Source: Fratercula arctica
Lineage: Eukaryota > Chordata > Aves > Charadriiformes > Alcidae
Direction: 5' to 3'
NCBI GenBank assembly: GCA_947846985.1
Contig: CANTUZ010000027.1
Span: 2,849,535-2,913,534 of the forward strand
DNA: 64,000 nucleotides
Shown in pieces: positions 49,706-63,700 of this stretch (positions within the stretch are counted from its first letter, which is position 1; every line of letters starts with the position of its first letter). Under the pieces are notes generated by a model, which had not been told where the DNA came from, did not search any database, and saw nothing but the letters and a program-made list of their open reading frames with translations. The position numbers were made by a program, and so were the translations under genes.

Positions 49706-52700
49706 GTGATGTCACCAAGGACAGGCTCTCACTCCCCTGTGATGTCCCCAAGGGCGCGATCTGACTGCCCCCTGATGTCACAAAGGGCTGGTTCTGACTC
49801 CCTTGTGATGTCACCAAGGGAGGGCTCTGACTGCCCTGTGGTGTCACCAAAGGCGGGTTCTGAATGCCCTGTGATGTCACAAAAGGGGGGCTGTGATTGC
49901 CCTGTGATGTCACCAAGGGCGGGCTCTGACTGCCCTGTGTTGTCATAAAGGGGTGCTCTGACTGCCCCGTGATGTCACAAAACGGGGCTGTGACTGCCCT
50001 CTGATGTCACACATTGGGGCTCTGACTCTCTTGTGATGTCACCAAGGGTGTGCTCTGACTGCCTCATGATGTCACCAAAGGCGGGTTCTGAATGCCCTGT
50101 GATGTCACAAAAGGGGGGCTGTGACTGCCCTGTGATGTCACGAAGGGCGGGCTCTGACTGCCTCGTGATGTCACCAAGGGTCGGGCCCTGACTGTGCCGT
50201 GATGTCACCAAGAGCGTACTCTGACTGCCTCGTGATGTCACCAAGGGTCGGGCCCTGACTGTGCCGTGAGGTCACCGAGAGCGGACTCTGACTGCCCCGT
50301 GATGTCACCAAGAGTCGGGCCCCGACTGCCCTGTGATGTCACCAAGAGCAGACTCTGACTGCCCCGTGATGTCACCAAGGACGGGATCTGACTGCCCTGT
50401 GATGTCACAAAGGGGGGCTCTGACTGCCTTGTGATGTCACCAAGGTTCGGGCTCTGACTGCCCTGCGATGTCACCAAGGGCAGACTCTGACTGCCCCGTG
50501 ATGTCACAAAGGGGGGCTCTGACTGCACCGTGATGTCACAAAGTGAGGGCTTTGACTGCCCTGTGATGTCACCAAGGGTTGTGCTCTGACTGCACTGTGA
50601 TGTCACAAAGGGGGGCTCTGAAGGCCCTGTGATGTCACCAATGGGGGGCTCTGACTGCCCTGTGATGTCAGCAAGAGCAGACTCTGACTGCCGCATGATG
50701 TCACAAAGGGGGGCTCTGACTGCCCTGTGATGTCACCAAGGGCAGCCTCTGACTGCCCCGTGATGTCACAAAGGGGGGCTCTGACTGCCCTGTGATGTCA
50801 CCAAGGGCAGCCTCTGACTGCCTCGTGATGTCACCAAGGGCAGACTCTGACTGCCCCGTGATGTCACAAAGGTGGGGCTCTGACTGCCCTGTGATGTCAC
50901 CAAGAGCAGACTCTGACTGCCCCGTGATGTCACCAAGGACGGGATCTGACTGCCCTGTGATGTCACAAAGGGGGGCTCTGACTGCCCTGTGATGTCACAA
51001 AGGGGGGCTCTGACTGCCCCGTGATGTCACCAAGGACAGGCTCTCACTCCCCTGTGATGTCCCCAAGGGCGCGATCTGACTGCCCCCTGATGTCACAAAG
51101 GGCTGGTTCTGACTCCCTTGTGATGTCACCAAGGGTGTGCTCTGACTGCCCTGTGGTGTCACCAAAGGCGGGTTCTGAATGCCCTGTGATGTCACAAAAG
51201 GGGGGCTGTGATTGCCCTGTGATGTCACCAAGGGCGGGCTCTGACTGCCCTGTGTTGTCATAAAGGGGTGCTCTGACTGCCCCGTGATGTCACAAAACGG
51301 GGCTGTGACTGCCCTCTGATGTCACACATTGGGGCTCTGACTCTCTTGTGATGTCACCAAGGGTGTGCTCTGACTGCCTCATGATGTCACCAAAGGCGGG
51401 TTCTGAATGCCCTGTGATGTCACAAAAGGGGGGCTGTGACTGCCCTGTGATGTCACGAAGGGCGGGCTCTGACTGCCTCGTGATGTCACCAAGGGTCGGG
51501 CCCTGACTGTGCCGTGATGTCACCAAGAGCGTACTCTGACTGCCCCGTGATGTCACCAAGGGTCGGGCCCTGACTGTGCCGTGAGGTCACCGAGAGCGGA
51601 CTCTGACTGCCCCGTGATGTCACCAAGAGTCGGGCCCCGACTGCCCTGTGATGTCACCAAGAGCAGACTCTGACTGCCCCGTGATGTCACCAAGGACGGG
51701 ATCTGACTGCCCTGTGATGTCACAAAGGGGGGCTCTGACTGCCTTGTGATGTCACCAAGGTTCGGGCTCTGACTGCCCTGCGATGTCACCAAGGGCAGAC
51801 TCTGACTGCCCCGTGATGTCACAAAGGGGAGCTCTGACTGCCCCGTGATGTCACAAAGTGAGGGCTCTGACTGCCCTGTGATGTCACCAAGGGTTGTGCT
51901 CTGACTGCACTGTGATGTCACAAAGGGGGGCTCTGAAGGCCCTGTGATGTCACCAAGGGGGGGCTCTGACTGCCCCGTGATGTCACAAAGGGGGGCTCTG
52001 ACTGCCCTGTGATGTCACCAAGGGCAGCCTCTGACTGCCCCGTGATGTCACAAAGGGGGGCTCTGACTGCCCTGTGATGTCACCAAGGGCAACCTCTGAC
52101 TGCCTCGTGCTGTCACCAAGGGTTGTGCTCTGACTGCCCTGTGATGTCACAAAGGGCAGCCTCTGACTGCCTCGTGATGTCACCAAGGGTTGTGCTCTGA
52201 CTGCCCTGTGATGTCACAAAGGGCAGCCTCTGACTGCCTCGTGATGTCACCAAGGGTTGTGCTCTGACTGCCCTGTGATGTCACAAAGGGGGGCTCTGAT
52301 TGCCCCGTGATGTCAGAAAGTGAGGACTCTGACTACCCTGTGATGTCACCAAGGGTTGTGCTCTGACTGCCCTGTGATGTCACAAAGGGGGGCTCTGACT
52401 GCCCCGTGATGTCACAAAGGGGGGGGCTCTGACTGCCCTGTGATGTCACCAAGAGCAGACTCTGACTGCCCCGTGATGTCACCAAGGACGGGATCTGACT
52501 GCCCTGTGATGTCACAAAGGGGGGCTCTGACTGCCTTGTGATGTCACCAAGGTTCGGGCTCTGACTGCCCTGCGATGTCACCAAGAGCAGACTCTGACTG
52601 CCCCGTGATGTCACAAAGGGGAGCTCTGACTGCCCCGTGATATCACAAAGTGAGGGCTCTGACTGCCCTGTGATGTCACAAAGGGCAGCCTCTGACTGCC

Positions 52701-53486
52701 TCGTGATGTCACCAAGGGCAGACTCTGATTGCCGCATGATGTCACTAAGGGGGGCTCTGACGGCCCCATGATGTCACAAAGGGGGGCTCTGACTGCCCTG
52801 TGATGTCACCAAGAGCAGACTCTGACTGCCCCGTGATGTCACCAAGGACGGGATCTGACTGCCCTGTGATGTCACAAAGGGGGGCTCTGACTGCCTTGTG
52901 ATGTCACCAAGGTTCGGGCTCTGACTGCCCTGCGATGTCACCAAGGGCAGACTCTGACTGCCCCGTGATGTCACAAAGGGGAGCTCTGACTGCCCCGTGA
53001 TGTCACAAAGTGAGGGCTTTGACTGCCCTGTGATGTCACCAAGGGTTGTGCTCTGACTGCACTGTGATGTCACAAAGGGGGGCTCTGAAGGCCCTGTGAT
53101 GTCACCAAGGGGGGGCTCTGACTGCCCTGTGATGTCAGCAAGAGCAGACTCTGACTGCCGCATGATGTCACAAAGGGGGGCTCTGACTGCCCTGTGATGT
53201 CACCAAGGGCAGCCTCTGACTGCCCGTGATGTCACAAAGGGGGGCTCTGACTGCCCTGTGATGTCACCAAGGGCAGCCTCTGACTGCCTCGTGATGTCAC
53301 CAAGAGCAGACTCTGACTGCCCCGTGATGTCACAAAGGTGGGGCTCTGACTGCCCTGTGATGTCACCAAGAGCAGACTCTGACTGCCCCGTGATGTCACC
53401 AAGGACGGGATCTGACTGCCCTGTGATGTCACAAAGGGGGGCTCTGACTGCCCTGTGATGTCACAAAGGGGGGCTCTGACTGCCCC
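49706..53486 (+). repeat. 3.78-kb HOR, copy 1 (3,781 bp)
   Basis: The unit contains two full cassettes 1,315 bp apart (49706, 51021), then 2,466 bp of generic monomers, core modules and the CACTAAGG monomer. Both cassettes have GGGCTGGTTCTG in M3 where most others have GGGCGGGTTCTG. Private to this copy is CAAGGGAGGGCTC in M4 near 49817. Confidence 0.9.
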
Positions 53487-56400
53487 GTGATGTCACCAAG
53501 GACAGGCTCTCACTCCCCTGTGATGTCCCCAAGGGCGCGATCTGACTGCCCCCTGATGTCACAAAGGGCTGGTTCTGACTCCCTTGTGATGTCACCAAGG
53601 GTGTGCTCTGACTGCCCTGTGGTGTCACCAAAGGCGGGTTCTGAATGCCCTGTGATGTCACAAAAGGGGGGCTGTGATTGCCCTGTGATGTCACCAAGGG
53701 CGGGCTCTGACTGCCCTGTGTTGTCATAAAGGGGTGCTCTGACTGCCCCGTGATGTCACAAAACGGGGCTGTGACTGCCCTCTGATGTCACACATTGGGG
53801 CTCTGACTCTCTTGTGATGTCACCAAGGGTGTGCTCTGACTGCCTCATGATGTCACCAAAGGCGGGTTCTGAATGCCCTGTGATGTCACAAAAGGGGGGC
53901 TGTGACTGCCCTGTGATGTCACGAAGGGCGGGCTCTGACTGCCTCGTGATGTCACCAAGGGTCGGGCCCTGACTGTGCCGTGATGTCACCAAGAGCGTAC
54001 TCTGACTGCCTCGTGATGTCACCAAGGGTCGGGCCCTGACTGTGCCGTGAGGTCACCAAGAGCGGACTCTGACTGCCCCGTGATGTCACCAAGAGTCGGG
54101 CCCCGACTGCCCTGTGATGTCACCAAGAGCAGACTCTGACTGCCCCATGATGTCACCAAGGACGGGATCTGACTGCCCTGTGATGTCACAAAGGGGGGCT
54201 CTGACTGCCTTGTGATGTCACCAAGGTTCGGGCTCTGACTGCCCTGCGATGTCACCAAGGGCAGACTCTGACTGCCCCGTGATGTCACAAAGGGGAGCTC
54301 TGACTGCACCGTGATGTCACAAAGTGAGGGCTTTGACTGCCCTGTGATGTCACCAAGGGTTGTGCTCTGACTGCACTGTGATGTCACAAAGGGGGGCTCT
54401 GAAGGCCCTGTGATGTCACCAATGGGGGGCTCTGACTGCCCTGTGATGTCAGCAAGAGCAGACTCTGACTGCCGCATGATGTCACAAAGGGGGGCTCTGA
54501 CTGCCCTGTGATGTCACCAAGGGCAGCCTCTGACTGCCCCGTGATGTCACAAAGGGGGGCTCTGACTGCCCTGTGATGTCACCAAGGGCAGCCTCTGACT
54601 GCCTCGTGATGTCACCAAGGGCAGACTCTGACTGCCCCGTGATGTCACAAAGGTGGGGCTCTGACTGCCCTGTGATGTCACCAAGAGCAGACTCTGACTG
54701 CCCCGTGATGTCACCAAGGACGGGATCTGACTGCCCTGTGATGTCACAAAGGGGGGCTCTGACTGCCCCATGATGTCACAAAGGGGGGCTCTGACTGCCC
54801 CGTGATGTCACCAAGGACAGGCTCTCACTCCCCTGTGATGTCCCCAAGGGCGCGATCTGACTGCCCCCTGATGTCACAAAGGGCTGGTTCTGACTCCCTT
54901 GTGATGTCACCAAGGGTGTGCTCTGACTGCCCTGTGGTGTCACCAAAGGCGGGTTCTGAATGCCCTGTGATGTCACAAAAGGGGGGCTGTGATTGCCCTG
55001 TGATGTCACCAAGGGCGGGCTCTGACTGCCCTGTGTTGTCATAAAGGGGTGCTCTGACTGCCCCGTGATGTCACAAAACGGGGCTGTGACTGCCCTCTGA
55101 TGTCACACATTGGGGCTCTGACTCTCTTGTGATGTCACCAAGGGTGTGCTCTGACTGCCTCATGATGTCACCAAAGGCGGGTTCTGAATGCCCTGTGATG
55201 TCACAAAAGGGGGGCTGTGACTGCCCTGTGATGTCACGAAGGGCGGGCTCTGACTGCCTCGTGATGTCACCAAGGGTCGGGCCCTGACTGTGCCGTGATG
55301 TCACCAAGAGCGTACTCTGACTGCCTCGTGATGTCACCAAGGGTCGGGCCCTGACTGTGCCGTGAGGTCACCGAGAGCGGACTCTGACTGCCCCGTGATG
55401 TCACCAAGAGTCGGGCCCCGACTGCCCTGTGATGTCACCAAGAGCAGACTCTGACTGCCCCATGATGTCACCAAGGACGGGATCTGACTGCCCTGTGATG
55501 TCACAAAGGGGGGCTCTGACTGCCTTGTGATGTCACCAAGGTTCGGGCTCTGACTGCCCTGCGATGTCACCAAGGGCAGACTCTGACTGCCCCGTGATGT
55601 CACAAAGGGGAGCTCTGACTGCCCCGTGATGTCACAAAGTGAGGGCTCTGACTGCCCTGTGATGTCACCAAGGGTTGTGCTCTGACTGCACTGTGATGTC
55701 ACAAAGGGGGGCTCTGAAGGCCCTGTGATGTCACCAAGGGGGGGCTCTGACTGCCCCGTGATGTCACAAAGGGGGGCTCTGACTGCCCTGTGATGTCACC
55801 AAGGGCAGCCTCTGACTGCCCCGTGATGTCACAAAGGGGGGCTCTGACTGCCCTGTGATGTCACCAAGGGCAACCTCTGACTGCCTCGTGCTGTCACCAA
55901 GGGTTGTGCTCTGACTGCCCTGTGATGTCACAAAGGGCAGCATCTGACTGCCTCGTGATGTCACCAAGGGTTGTGCTCTTACTGCCCTGTGATGTCACAA
56001 AGGGCAGCCTCTGACTGCCTCGTGATGTCACCAAGGGTTGTGCTCTGACTGCCCTGTGATGTCACAAAGGGGGGCTCTGATTGCCCCGTGATGTCAAAAA
56101 GTGAGGGCTCTGACTACCCTGTGATGTCACCAAGGGTTGTGCTCTGACTGCCCTGTGATGTCACAAAGGGGGGCTCTGACTGCCCCGTGATGTCACAAAG
56201 GGGGGGGCTCTGACTGCCCTGTGATGTCACCAAGAGCAGACTCTGACTGCCCCGTGATGTCACCAAGGACGGGATCTGACTGCCCTGTGATGTCACAAAG
56301 GGGGGCTCTGACTGCCTTGTGATGTCAGCAAGGTTCGGGCTCTGACTGCCCTGCGATGTCACCAAGAGCAGACTCTGACTGCCCCGTGATGTCACAAAGG

Positions 56401-57268
56401 GGAGCTCTGACTGCCCCGTGATATCACAAAGTGAGGGCTCTGACTGCCCTGTGATGTCACAAAGGGCAGCCTCTGACTGCCTCGTGATGTCACCAAGGGC
56501 AGACTCTGATTGCCGCATGATGTCACTAAGGGGGGCTCTGACGGCCCCATGATGTCACAAAGGGGGGCTCTGACTGCCCTGTGATGTCACCAAGAGCAGA
56601 CTCTGACTGCCCCGTGATGTCACCAAGGACGGGATCTGACTGCCCTGTGATGTCACAAAGGGGGGCTCTGACTGCCTTGTGATGTCACCAAGGTTCGGGC
56701 TCTGACTGCCCTGCGATGTCACCAAGGGCAGACTCTGACTGCCCCGTGATGTCACAAAGGGGAGCTCTGACTGCCCCGTGATGTCACAAAGTGAGGGCTT
56801 TGACTGCCCTGTGATGTCACCAAGGGTTGTGCTCTGACTGCACTGTGATGTCACAAAGGGGGGCTCTGAAGGCCCTGTGATGTCACCAAGGGGGGGCTCT
56901 GACTGCCCTGTGATGTCAGCAAGAGCAGACTCTGACTGCCGCATGATGTCACAAAGGGGGGCTCTGACTGCCCTGTGATGTCACCAAGGGCAGCCTCTGA
57001 CTGCCCCGTGATGTCACAAAGGGGGGCTCTGACTGCCCTGTGATGTCACCAAGGGCAGCCTCTGACTGCCTCGTGATGTCACCAAGGGCAGACTCTGACT
57101 GCCCCGTGATGTCACAAAGGTGGGGCTCTGACTGCCCTGTGATGTCACCAAGAGCAGACTCTGACTGCCCCGTGATGTCACCAAGGACGGGATCTGACTG
57201 CCCTGTGATGTCACAAAGGGGTGCTCTGACTGCCCTGTGATGTCACAAAGGGGGGCTCTGACTGCCCC
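53487..57268 (+). repeat. 3.78-kb HOR, copy 2 (3,782 bp)
   Basis: This unit is collinear with copy 1 end to end. Visible differences are few: GTGAGGTCACCAAG near 54046 instead of CACCGAG, GTCAGCAAGGTTCGGG near 56328, and GATGTCAAAAAGTG near 56092. Such close match over 3.8 kb indicates very recent duplication. Confidence 0.9.
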
Positions 57269-60200
57269 GTGATGTCACCAAGGACAGGCTCTCACTCCCC
57301 TGTGATGTCCCCAAGGGCGCGATCTGACTGCCCCCTGATGTCACAAAGGGAGGGTTCTGACTCCCTTGTGATGTCACCAAGGGTGTGCTCTGACTGCCCT
57401 GTGGTGTCACCAAAGGCGGGTTCTGAATGCCCTGTGATGTCACAAAAGGGGGGCTATGATTGCCCTGTGATGTCACCAAGGGCGGGCTCTGACTGCCCTG
57501 TGTTGTCATAAAGGGGTGCTCTGACTGCCCCGTGATGTCACAAAACGGGGCTGTGACTGCCCTCTGATGTCACACATTGGGGCTCTGACTCTCTTGTGAT
57601 GTCACCAAGGGTGTGCTCTGACTGCCTCATGATGTCACCAAAGGCGGGTTCTGAATGCCCTGTGATGTCACAAAAGGGGGGCTGTGACTGCCCTGTGATG
57701 TCACGAAGGGTGGGCTCTGACTGCCTCGTGATGTCACCAAGGGTCGGGCCCTGACTGTGCCGTGATGTCACCAAGAGCGTACTCTGACTACCCCGTGATG
57801 TCACCAAGGGTCGGGCCCTGACTGTGCCGTGAGGTCACCGAGAGCGGACTCTGACTGCCCCGTGATGTCACCAAGAGTCGGGCCCCGACTGCCCTGTGAT
57901 GTCACCAAGAGCAGACTCTGACTGCCCCATGATGTCACCAAGGACGGGATCTGACTGCCCTGTGATGTCACAAAGGGGGGCTCTGACTGCCTTGTGATGT
58001 CACCAAGGTTAGGGCTCTGACTGCCCTGCGATGTCACCAAGGGCAGACTCTGACTGCCCCGTGATGTCACAAAGGGGGGCTCTGACTGCCCTGTGATGTC
58101 ACCAAGGGCAGCCTCTGACTGCCCCGTGATGTCACAAAGGGGGGCTCTGACTGCCCTGTGATGTCACCAAGGGCAACCTCTGACTGCCTCGTGCTGTCAC
58201 CAAGGGTTGTGCTCTGACTGCCCTGTGATGTCACAAAGGGCAGCCTCTGACTGCCTCGTGATGTCACCAAGGGTTGTGCTCTGACTGCCCTGTGATGTCA
58301 CAAAGGGCAGCCTCTGACTGCCTCGTGATGTCACCAAGGGTTGTGCTCTGACTGCCCTGTGATGTCACAAAGGGGGGCTCTGATTGCCCCGTGATGTCAA
58401 AAAGTGAGGACTCTGACTACCCTGTGATGTCACCAAGGGTTGTGCTCTGACTGCCCTGTGATGTCACAAAGGGGGGCTCTGACTGCCCCGTGATGTCACA
58501 AAGGGGGGGGCTCTGACTGCCCTGTGATGTCACCAAGAGCAGACTCTGACTGCCCCGTGATGTCACCAAGGACGGGATCTGACTGCCCTGTGATGTCACA
58601 AAGGGGGGCTCTGACTGCCTTGTGATGTCACCAAGGTTCGGGCTCTGACTGCCCTGCGATGTCACCAAGAGCAGACTCTGACTGCCCCGTGATGTCACAA
58701 AGGGGAGCTCTGAATGCCCCGTGATATCACAAAGTGAGGGCTCTGACTGCCCTGTGATGTCACAAAGGGCAGCCTCTGACTGCCTCGTGATGTCACCAAG
58801 GGCAGACTCTGATTGCCGCATGATGTCACTAAGGGGGGCTCTGACGGCCCCATGATGTCACAAAGGTGGGGCTCTGACTGCCCTGTGATGTCACCAAGAG
58901 GAGACTCTGACTGCCCCGTGATGTCACCAAGGACGGGATCTGACTGCCCTGTGATGTCACAAAGGGGGGCTCTGACTGCCCCATGATGTCACAAAGGGGG
59001 GCTCTGACTGCCCCGTGATGTCACAAAGTGAGGGCTCTGACTACCCTGTGATGTCACCAAGGGTTGTGCTCTGACTGCCCTGTGATGTCACAAAGGGCAG
59101 CCTCTGACTGCCTCGTGATGTCACCAAGGGCAGACTCTGATTGCCGCATGATGTCACTAAGGGGGGCTCTGACGGCCCCATGATGTCACAAAGGGGGGCT
59201 CTGACTGCCCTGTGATGTCACCAAGAGGAGACTCTGACTGCCCCGTGATGTCACCAAGGACGGGATCTGACTGCCCTGTGATGTCACAAAGGGGGGCTCT
59301 GACTGCCGCATGATGTCACAAAGGGGGGCTCTGACTGCCCCGTGATGTCACCAAGGACAGGCTCTCACTCCCCTGTGATGTCCCCAAGGGCGCGATCTGA
59401 CTGCCCCCTGATGTCACAAAGGGCGGGTTCTGACTCCCTTGTGATGTCACCAAGGGTGTGCTCTGACTGCCCTGTGGTGTCACCAAAGGCGGGTTCTGAA
59501 TGCCCTGTGATGTCACAAAAGGGGGGCTGTGATTGCCCTGTGATGTCACCAAGGGCGGGCTCTGACTGCCCTGTGTTGTCATAAAGGGGTGCTCTGACTG
59601 CCCCGTGATGTCACAAAACGGGGCTGTGACTGCCCTCTGATGTCACACATTGGGGCTCTGACTCTCTTGTGATGTCACCAAGGGTGTGCTCTGACTGCCC
59701 CATGATGTCACCAAAGGCGGGTTCTGAATGCCCTGTGATGTCACAAAAGGGGGGCTGTGACTGCCCTGTGATGTCACGAAGGGCGGGCTCTGACTGCCTC
59801 GTGATGTCACCAAGGGTCGGGCCCTGACTGTGCCGTGAGGTCACCGAGAGCGGACTCTGACTGCCCCGTGATGTCACCAAGAGCAGACTCTGACTGCCCC
59901 GTGATGTCACCAAGAGCAGACTCTCACTGCCCGTGATGTCACCAAGGGCGGGCTCTGACTGCCCCGTGATGTCACAAAGGGGGGCTCTGACTGCCCTGTG
60001 ATGTCACCAAGAGCAGACTCTGACTGCCCCGTGATGTCACCAAGGACGGGATCTGACTGCCCTGTGATGTCACAAAGGGGGGCTCTGACTGCCTTGTGAT
60101 GTCACCAAGGTTCGGGCTCTGACTGCCCTGCGATGTCACCAAGGGCAGACTCTGACTGCCCCGTGATGTCACAAAGGGGAGCTCTGACTGCACCGTGATG

Positions 60201-60752
60201 TCACAAAGTGAGGGCTTTGACTGCCCTGTGATGTCACCAAGGGTTGTGCTCTGACTGCACTGTGATGTCACAAAGGGGGGCTCTGAAGGCCCTGTGATGT
60301 CACCAAGGGGGGGCTCTGACTGCCCTGTGATGTCAGCAAGAGCAGACTCTGACTGCCGCATGATGTCACAAAGGGGGGTTCTGACTGCCCTGTGATGTCA
60401 CCAAGGGCAGCCTCTGACTGCCCCGTGATGTCACAAAGGGGGGCTCTGACTGCCCTGTGATGTCACCAAGGGCAACCTCTGACTGCCTCGTGCTGTCACC
60501 AAGGGTTGTGCTCTGACTGCCCTGTGATGTCACAAAGGGCAGCCTCTGACTGCCTCGTGATGTCACCAAGGGCAGACTCTGACTGCCCCGTGATGTCACA
60601 AAGGTGGGGCTCTGACTGCCCTGTGATGTCACCAAGAGCAGACTCTGACTGCCCCGTGATGTCACCAAGGACGGGATCTGACTGCCCTGTGATGTCACAA
60701 AGGGGGGCTCTGACTGCCCTGTGATGTCACAAAGGGGGGCTCTGACTGCCCC
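57269..60752 (+). repeat. Rearranged 3.78-kb HOR unit (3,484 bp)
   Basis: The start follows 54802 at an offset of 2,467 bp. Near 58.07 kb the offset drops to 2,303 bp, a loss of about 164 bp that removes part of the core module. From about 58.8 kb an extra stretch with a local 328-bp tandem duplication and a cassette lacking M15-M16 (59342) is present. Normal order resumes at about 59.97 kb (matching 56555). The first cassette has CAAAGGGAGGGTTC in M3 and GGGGCTATGATTG in M6, both private. Confidence 0.78.
58761..59320 (+). repeat. Local 328-bp tandem duplication
   Basis: The series CACAAAGGGCAGCC, CAAGGGCAGACTCTGATTG, GCATGATGTCACTAAGGG, CTGACGGCCCCATG and CAAGAGGAGACTC occurs twice. It begins at 58761 and again at 59089, and the GCATGATGTCACTAAGG monomers at 58818 and 59146 keep the same offset. 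The second copy differs in CAAAGGGGGG in place of CAAAGGTGGGG. Confidence 0.82.
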
Positions 60753-63700
60753 GTGATGTCACCAAGGACAGGCTCTCACTCCCCTGTGATGTCCCCAAGG
60801 GCGCGATCTGACTGCCCCCTGATGTCACAAAGGGCTGGTTCTGACTCCCTTGTGATGTCACCAAGGGTGTGCTCTGACTGCCCTGTGGTGTCACCAAAGG
60901 CGGGTTCTGAATGCCCTGTGATGTCACAAAAGGGGGGCTGTGACTGCCCTGTGATGTCACCAAGGGCGGGCTCTGACTGCCCTGTGTTGTCATAAAGGGG
61001 TGCTCTGACTGCCCTGTGATGTCACAAAACGGGGCTGTGACTGCCCTCTGATGTCACACATTGGGGCTCTGACTCTCTTGTGATGTCACCAAGGGTGTGC
61101 TCTGACTGCCTCATGATGTCACCAAAGGCGGGTTCTGAATGCCCTGTGATGTCACAAAAGGGGGGCTGTGACTGCCCTGTGATGTCACGAAGGGCGGGCT
61201 CTGACTGCCTCGTGATGTCACCAAGGGTCGGGCCCTGACTGTGCCGTGATGTCACCAAGAGCGTACTCTGACTGCCTCGTGATGTCACCAAGGGTCGGGC
61301 CCTGACTGTGCCGTGAGGTCACCGAGAGCGGACTCTGACTGCCCCGTGATGTCACCAAGAGTCGGGCCCCGACTGCCCTGTGATGTCACCAAGAGCAGAC
61401 TCTGACTGCCCCATGATGTCACCAAGGACGGGATCTGACTGCCCTGTGATGTCACAAAGGGGGGCTCTGACTGCCTTGTGATGTCACCAAGGTTCGGGCT
61501 CTGACTGCCCTGCGATGTCACCAAGGGCAGACTCTGACTGCCCCGTGATGTCACAAAGGGGAGCTCTGACTGCACCGTGATGTCACAAAGTGAGGGCTTT
61601 GACTGCCCTGTGATGTCACCAAGGGTTGTGCTCTGACTGCACTGTGATGTCACAAAGGGGGGCTCTGAAGGCCCTGTGATGTCACCAATGGGGGGCTCTG
61701 ACTGCCCTGTGATGTCAGCAAGAGCAGACTCTGACTGCCGCATGATGTCACAAAGGGGGGCTCTGACTGCCCTGTGATGTCACCAAGGGCAGCCTCTGAC
61801 TGCCCCGTGATGTCACAAAGGGGGGCTCTGACTGCCCTGTGATGTCACCAAGGGCAGCCTCTGACTGCCTCGTGATGTCACCAAGGGCAGACTCTGACTG
61901 CCCCGTGATGTCACAAAGGTGGGGCTCTGACTGCCCTGTGATGTCACCAAGAGCAGACTCTGACTGCCCCGTGATGTCACCAAGGACGGGATCTGACTGC
62001 CCTGTGATGTCACAAAGGGGGGCTCTGACTGCCCTGTGATGTCACAAAGGGGGGCTCTGACTGCCCCGTGATGTCACCAAGGACAGGCTCTCACTCCCCT
62101 GTGATGTCCCCAAGGGCGCGATCTGACTGCCCCCTGATGTCACAAAGGGCGGGTTCTGACTCCCTTGTGATGTCACCAAGGGTGTGCTCTGACTGCCCTG
62201 TGGTGTCACCAAAGGCGGGTTCTGAATGCCCTGTGATGTCACAAAAGGGGGGCTGTGATTGCCCTGTGATGTCACCAAGGGCGGGCTCTGACTGCCCTGT
62301 GTTGTCATAAAGGGGTGCTCTGACTGCCCCGTGATGTCACAAAACGGGGCTGTGACTGCCCTCTGATGTCACACATTGGGGCTCTGACTCTCTTGTGATG
62401 TCACCAAGGGTGTGCTCTGACTGCCTCATGATGTCACCAAAGGCGGGTTCTGAATGCCCTGTGATGTCACAAAAGGGGGGCTGTGACTGCCCTGTGATGT
62501 CACGAAGGGCGGGCTCTGACTGCCTCGTGATGTCACCAAGGGTCGGGCCCTGACTGTGCCGTGATGTCACCAAGAGCGTACTCTGACTGCCTCGTGATGT
62601 CACCAAGGGTCGGGCCCTGACTGTGCCGTGAGGTCACCGAGAGCGGACTCTGACTGCCCCGTGATGTCACCAAGAGTCGGGCCCCGACTGCCCTGTGATG
62701 TCACCAAGAGCAGACTCTGACTGCCCCGTGATGTCACCAAGGACGGGATCTGACTGCCCTGTGATGTCACAAAGGGGGGCTCTGACTGCCTTGTGATGTC
62801 ACCAAGGTTCGGGCTCTGACTGCCCTGCGATGTCACCAAGGGCAGACTCTGACTGCCCCGTGATGTCACAAAGGGGAGCTCTGACTGCCCCGTGATGTCA
62901 CAAAGTGAGGGCTTTGACTGCCCTGTGATGTCACCAAGGGTTGTGCTCTGACTGCACTGTGATGTCACAAAGGGGGGCTCTGAAGGCCCTGTGATGTCAC
63001 CAAGGGGGGGCTCTGACTGCCCCGTGATGTCACAAAGGGGGGCTCTGACTGCCCTGTGATGTCACCAAGGGCAGCCTCTGACTGCCCCGTGATGTCACAA
63101 AGGGGGGCTCTGACTGCCCTGTGATGTCACCAAGGGCAACCTCTGACTGCCTCGTGCTGTCACCAAGGGTTGTGCTCTGACTGCCCTGTGATGTCACAAA
63201 GGGCAGCCTCTGACTGCCTCGTGATGTCACCAAGGGTTGTGCTCTGACTGCCCTGTGATGTCACAAAGGGCAGCCTCTGACTGCCTCGTGATGTCACCAA
63301 GGGTTGTGCTCTGACTGCCCTGTGATGTCACAAAGGGGGGCTCTGACTGCCCCGTGATGTCAAAAAGTGAGGACTCTGACTACCCTGTGATGTCACCAAG
63401 GGTTGTGCTCTGACTGCCCTGTGATGTCACAAAGGGGGGCTCTGACTGCCCCGTGATGTCACAAAGGGGGGGGCTCTGACTGCCCTGTGATGTCACCAAG
63501 AGCAGACTCTGACTGCCCCGTGATGTCACCAAGGACGGGATCTGACTGCCCTGTGATGTCACAAAGGGGGGCTCTGACTGCCTTGTGATGTCAGCAAGGT
63601 TCGGGCTCTGACTGCCCTGCGATGTCACCAAGAGCAGACTCTGACTGCCCCGTGATGTCACAAAGGGGAGCTCTGACTGCCCCGTGATGTCACAAAGTGA

